64,000 bases of DNA from Mesorhizobium atlanticum. GTDB taxonomy: Bacteria > Pseudomonadota > Alphaproteobacteria > Rhizobiales > Rhizobiaceae. The notes beneath the pieces were generated by a model. It had not been told where the DNA came from, searched no databases, and saw only the letters and a list, made by a program, of their open reading frames with translations. Within the stretch, counting starts at the first letter, position 1. The number at the start of each line of letters is the position of its first letter. Where the stretch lies: contig NZ_QMBQ01000005.1 of the NCBI RefSeq assembly GCF_003289965.1, positions 434,001-498,000 on the forward strand, in the 5' to 3' direction. Shown one piece after another: positions 62,264 through 64,000 of this stretch. Both the position numbers and the translations under genes were made by a program.

Positions 62264-62354
62264 CATATCCTCCTCAAGATCGTGATCCGTGGATCGTGGA
62301 GGGAAGTGTAGGAGCGATCGCTGAGGCAAATCAGCCCTTGTTTGTAGCTAGTCT

Positions 62355-62381
62355 GCTGATTTTGAGGTAAAATAACTCAGC
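62355..62381. promoter_or_regulatory. Inverted repeat in the phhA-lrp divergent promoter region
   Basis: GCTGA (62355-62359) and TCAGC (62377-62381) flank a 17-nt AT-rich core (TTTTGAGGTAAAATAAC). The arrangement suits an Lrp/AsnC dimer site located just before the regulator's own start. Confidence 0.4.
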
Positions 62382-62402
62382 TCAACACGAGGGCGAGGAA
62401 AC

Positions 62403-62879
62403 ATGCCTCAGTTCGACGATTTCGAAATCAAGATGCTCGATATCCTGCAGCGCGACGGACGCAAGCCCGTGTCGGAGCTGGCGCAGGAGATCGGCCTGTC
62501 GACCACGCCTTGCGCGCGCCGCTTCGAGGCCTTGCAGGAAACCGGCATCATCAAGGGCTTTGCCGCCGTGCTCAGCCGCCGCGCCGTCGGCCTGACGGTC
62601 GAGGTGTTCATCCAGGTGCGGCTGGTCAGCCACAGCGACGGCTCGCCCGAAAGCTTCATCGCCGCCGTGCAGCGCATGGACGAGGTTTCGTCCTGCTGGA
62701 CGATGACCGGCGACCACGATTTCCTGCTGCATGTCATGGTCCCGTCGGTGGACGATTTGAACGCCTTCGTCATGCATCGGCTGATGCGGCTGCCCGGCGT
62801 ACGCGACGTCCACACGCAACTGGTGCTGCAGAACATCAAGGGCCCCGGCCATGTGCCGCTCAGCCATCTGCGGCGCTGA
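62403..62879 (+). CDS. Lrp/AsnC family transcriptional regulator
   Basis: 158 aa. N-terminal helix-turn-helix (FEIKMLDILQRDGRKPVSEL, LSTTPCARRFEALQETGIIKG) and the C-terminal RAM/AsnC ligand domain (VEVFIQVRLVSHS, MTGDHDFLLHVMVPSVDDLN). Size and layout are typical. Divergent from phhA with a 139-nt shared region, which suggests a regulator of aromatic amino-acid breakdown responding to phenylalanine or tyrosine. GCGAGG lies upstream of the ATG. Confidence 0.95.
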   Translation: MPQFDDFEIKMLDILQRDGRKPVSELAQEIGLSTTPCARRFEALQETGIIKGFAAVLSRRAVGLTVEVFIQVRLVSHSDGSPESFIAAVQRMDEVSSCWTMTGDHDFLLHVMVPSVDDLNAFVMHRLMRLPGVRDVHTQLVLQNIKGPGHVPLSHLRR

Positions 62880-62982
62880 TCCGGTCAAATCTGGCGAAAA
62901 GCTGCTTGGAAACTGCTGAACCGGGCCAAGGCTGCTTCGACATCGGCGATTAGCACAAGCGGACCCAACATGGAGGTCCGCC

Positions 62983-64000
62983 TTGAACATCGTGCTGATC
63001 AATCCGCCGCACACCGCCATCGGCAGCCGCGTGCCCGACGACCATTTGCCGCCGCTCGGCCTGCTGGCGATCGGCGGGCCACTTATCGATTCCGGCCATC
63101 AGGTCCAGCTGGTCGATGGCGAGTTCGGGCCGATGCCGCTTGGGTCGCTTGTCGACGAGGCTCTGCGCGGCGATCCGGACTTCGTCCTGATCGGCCATTC
63201 CGGCTCGACCTCGGCGCATCCGACGGCCTTGAAGATCGCCGAAATGATCAAGGCGCGCGCGCCGGGCGTCATCGTCATCTATGGCGGCGTCTTCCCGACC
63301 TATCACTGGCGCGACATCCTGGCCGCGACCGACGTCTTCGACTTCATCGTGCGCGGCGAGGGCGAGGCGACCGCGACGGCACTGGTCGAGGCGATCGAGA
63401 TGCGCCAGCCGGTGGCAAGCGTCGCCGGCATCGCCTATCGCGACGATTTCGGTCGCGCCGTCGCCACGCAACCGGCGATGACCATTGCCGATCTCGACGC
63501 CTATCGCGTCGGCTGGGAGTTGATCGACCATCGCCGCTACTCCTATTGGGGCGGCAAGCGGGCGGTGGTCATGCAGTTCTCGCGCGGCTGCCCGCATCTG
63601 TGCAACTATTGCGGCCAGCGCGGCTTCTGGACCCGTTGGCGGCATCGCGATCCGCTAAAGTTCGCAAAAGAAATCGCCTGGCTGCATCGCGAGCACGGCC
63701 TCGAACTGGTCAACTTGGCGGACGAGAACCCGACCTCCTCAAAGAAAGCCTGGCGTGCCTTCCTCGACGCCATGATCGCCGAGAACGTGCCGGTGCTGAT
63801 CGTCGGCTCGACCCGCGCTGACGACATCGTGCGCGACGCCGATATCCTCCACCTTTACCGCAAGGCCGGAATCATCCGCTGGCTGCTCGGCATGGAGAAT
63901 ACCGACGAGGAGACCTTGTCGCTGATCCGCAAGGGCGGCAGCACGAAGTCGGACCGCGAAGCGATCCGGTTGCTCAGGCGGCACGGCATCCTGTCGATGG
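62983..64000 (+). CDS. BchE-like B12-binding radical SAM protein (cut by window edge)
   Basis: First 339 codons, open at the right edge. TTG 62983 is chosen because GGAGG (62972-62976) ends 6 nt before it. N-terminal cobalamin-binding-like domain (~1-160: LINPPHTAIGSRVPDDHLPP, LIGHSGSTSAHPTALKIAEM, VIYGGVFPTYHWRDILAATD, FIVRGEGEATATAL). Then the radical-SAM Cys-x3-Cys-x2-Cys motif in SRGCPHLCNYCGQRGFW. It resembles BchE, the anaerobic Mg-protoporphyrin monomethyl-ester cyclase of bacteriochlorophyll synthesis. No other photosynthesis gene is in the window, so a different cyclase or methylase role is possible. Confidence 0.8.
   Translation, partial: MNIVLINPPHTAIGSRVPDDHLPPLGLLAIGGPLIDSGHQVQLVDGEFGPMPLGSLVDEALRGDPDFVLIGHSGSTSAHPTALKIAEMIKARAPGVIVIYGGVFPTYHWRDILAATDVFDFIVRGEGEATATALVEAIEMRQPVASVAGIAYRDDFGRAVATQPAMTIADLDAYRVGWELIDHRRYSYWGGKRAVVMQFSRGCPHLCNYCGQRGFWTRWRHRDPLKFAKEIAWLHREHGLELVNLADENPTSSKKAWRAFLDAMIAENVPVLIVGSTRADDIVRDADILHLYRKAGIIRWLLGMENTDEETLSLIRKGGSTKSDREAIRLLRRHGILSM

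Overview
The window reads as a chromosome segment of a Mesorhizobium-like member of the Rhizobiales. The DNA is GC-rich and the housekeeping order is rhizobial: dnaK-dnaJ-pmtA-(FMN reductase)-pyrF, and rmuC / def-fmt-GNAT-truA / dapE / dapD. There is a PmtA-type phospholipid N-methyltransferase, and the intergenic spaces are filled with short palindromic repeats. The genus is inferred from gene content and repeat style, not from a marker gene. I saw no rRNA, tRNA, CRISPR array, insertion sequence or phage gene.

Layout. 1-9 kb: a CDGSH protein (cut by the left edge), a secreted cupredoxin, a HyuA-like protein, malate synthase G, a GNAT enzyme, a DUF308-like membrane protein with a TetR regulator and an 18-bp palindrome over its promoter, and a serine hydrolase. 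9-15 kb: comM, gshB and a polyprenol-sugar glycosylation set (GtrA flippase, GtrB-like transferase, STT3-like GT-C protein). 15-21 kb: a GGDEF/EAL protein, a four-gene De Ley-Doudoroff galactose-type operon (SDR, dgoK, dgoA, SMP-30) and an orphan ATP-grasp enzyme. 21-28 kb: DUF1330, a lipase-like hydrolase, and a heme-peroxidase operon (catalase-like, SnoaL-like, unknown, Dyp-type) downstream of a winged-helix/TPR regulator. 28-35 kb: pyrF, FMN reductase, pmtA, dnaJ, dnaK with a sigma-32-like promoter, and a decayed inositol-monophosphatase gene beside a transporter-gene fragment. 35-42 kb: two luciferase-like oxidoreductases, arylamine N-acetyltransferase, an AI-2E permease, a candidate sRNA, and a Gdx/SugE guanidinium exporter behind a guanidine-II (mini-ykkC) riboswitch. 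42-53 kb: CDF transporter, GFA protein, rmuC, def, fmt, truA, dapE, a PanE-like reductase, two membrane proteins, dapD and a LOG-family enzyme. 53-57 kb: a LuxR-type response regulator and a soluble NarX-like kinase, divergent from three secreted Gly/Asn-repeat proteins. 57-64 kb: pyrimidine 5'-nucleotidase, a diguanylate cyclase, a GMC oxidoreductase with a tiny Tat-signal partner, MarR, phenylalanine hydroxylase with a divergent Lrp regulator, and a BchE-like B12/radical-SAM protein cut by the right edge.

The most novel-looking part is 53.4-56.9 kb. Three consecutive genes encode exported proteins made almost wholly of regular Asn/Gly repeats (a strict 13-residue unit in the first, 9-residue units in the other two). 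They lie next to a two-component pair, in what looks like an accessory insertion between dapD and the nucleotidase gene. Other points of interest are the guanidine-II riboswitch, the Tat-piggyback GMC dehydrogenase, the peroxidase operon, the STT3-like glycosylation set, and a ~100-bp repeat family (called A here) that supplies the stop codons of several flanking genes.
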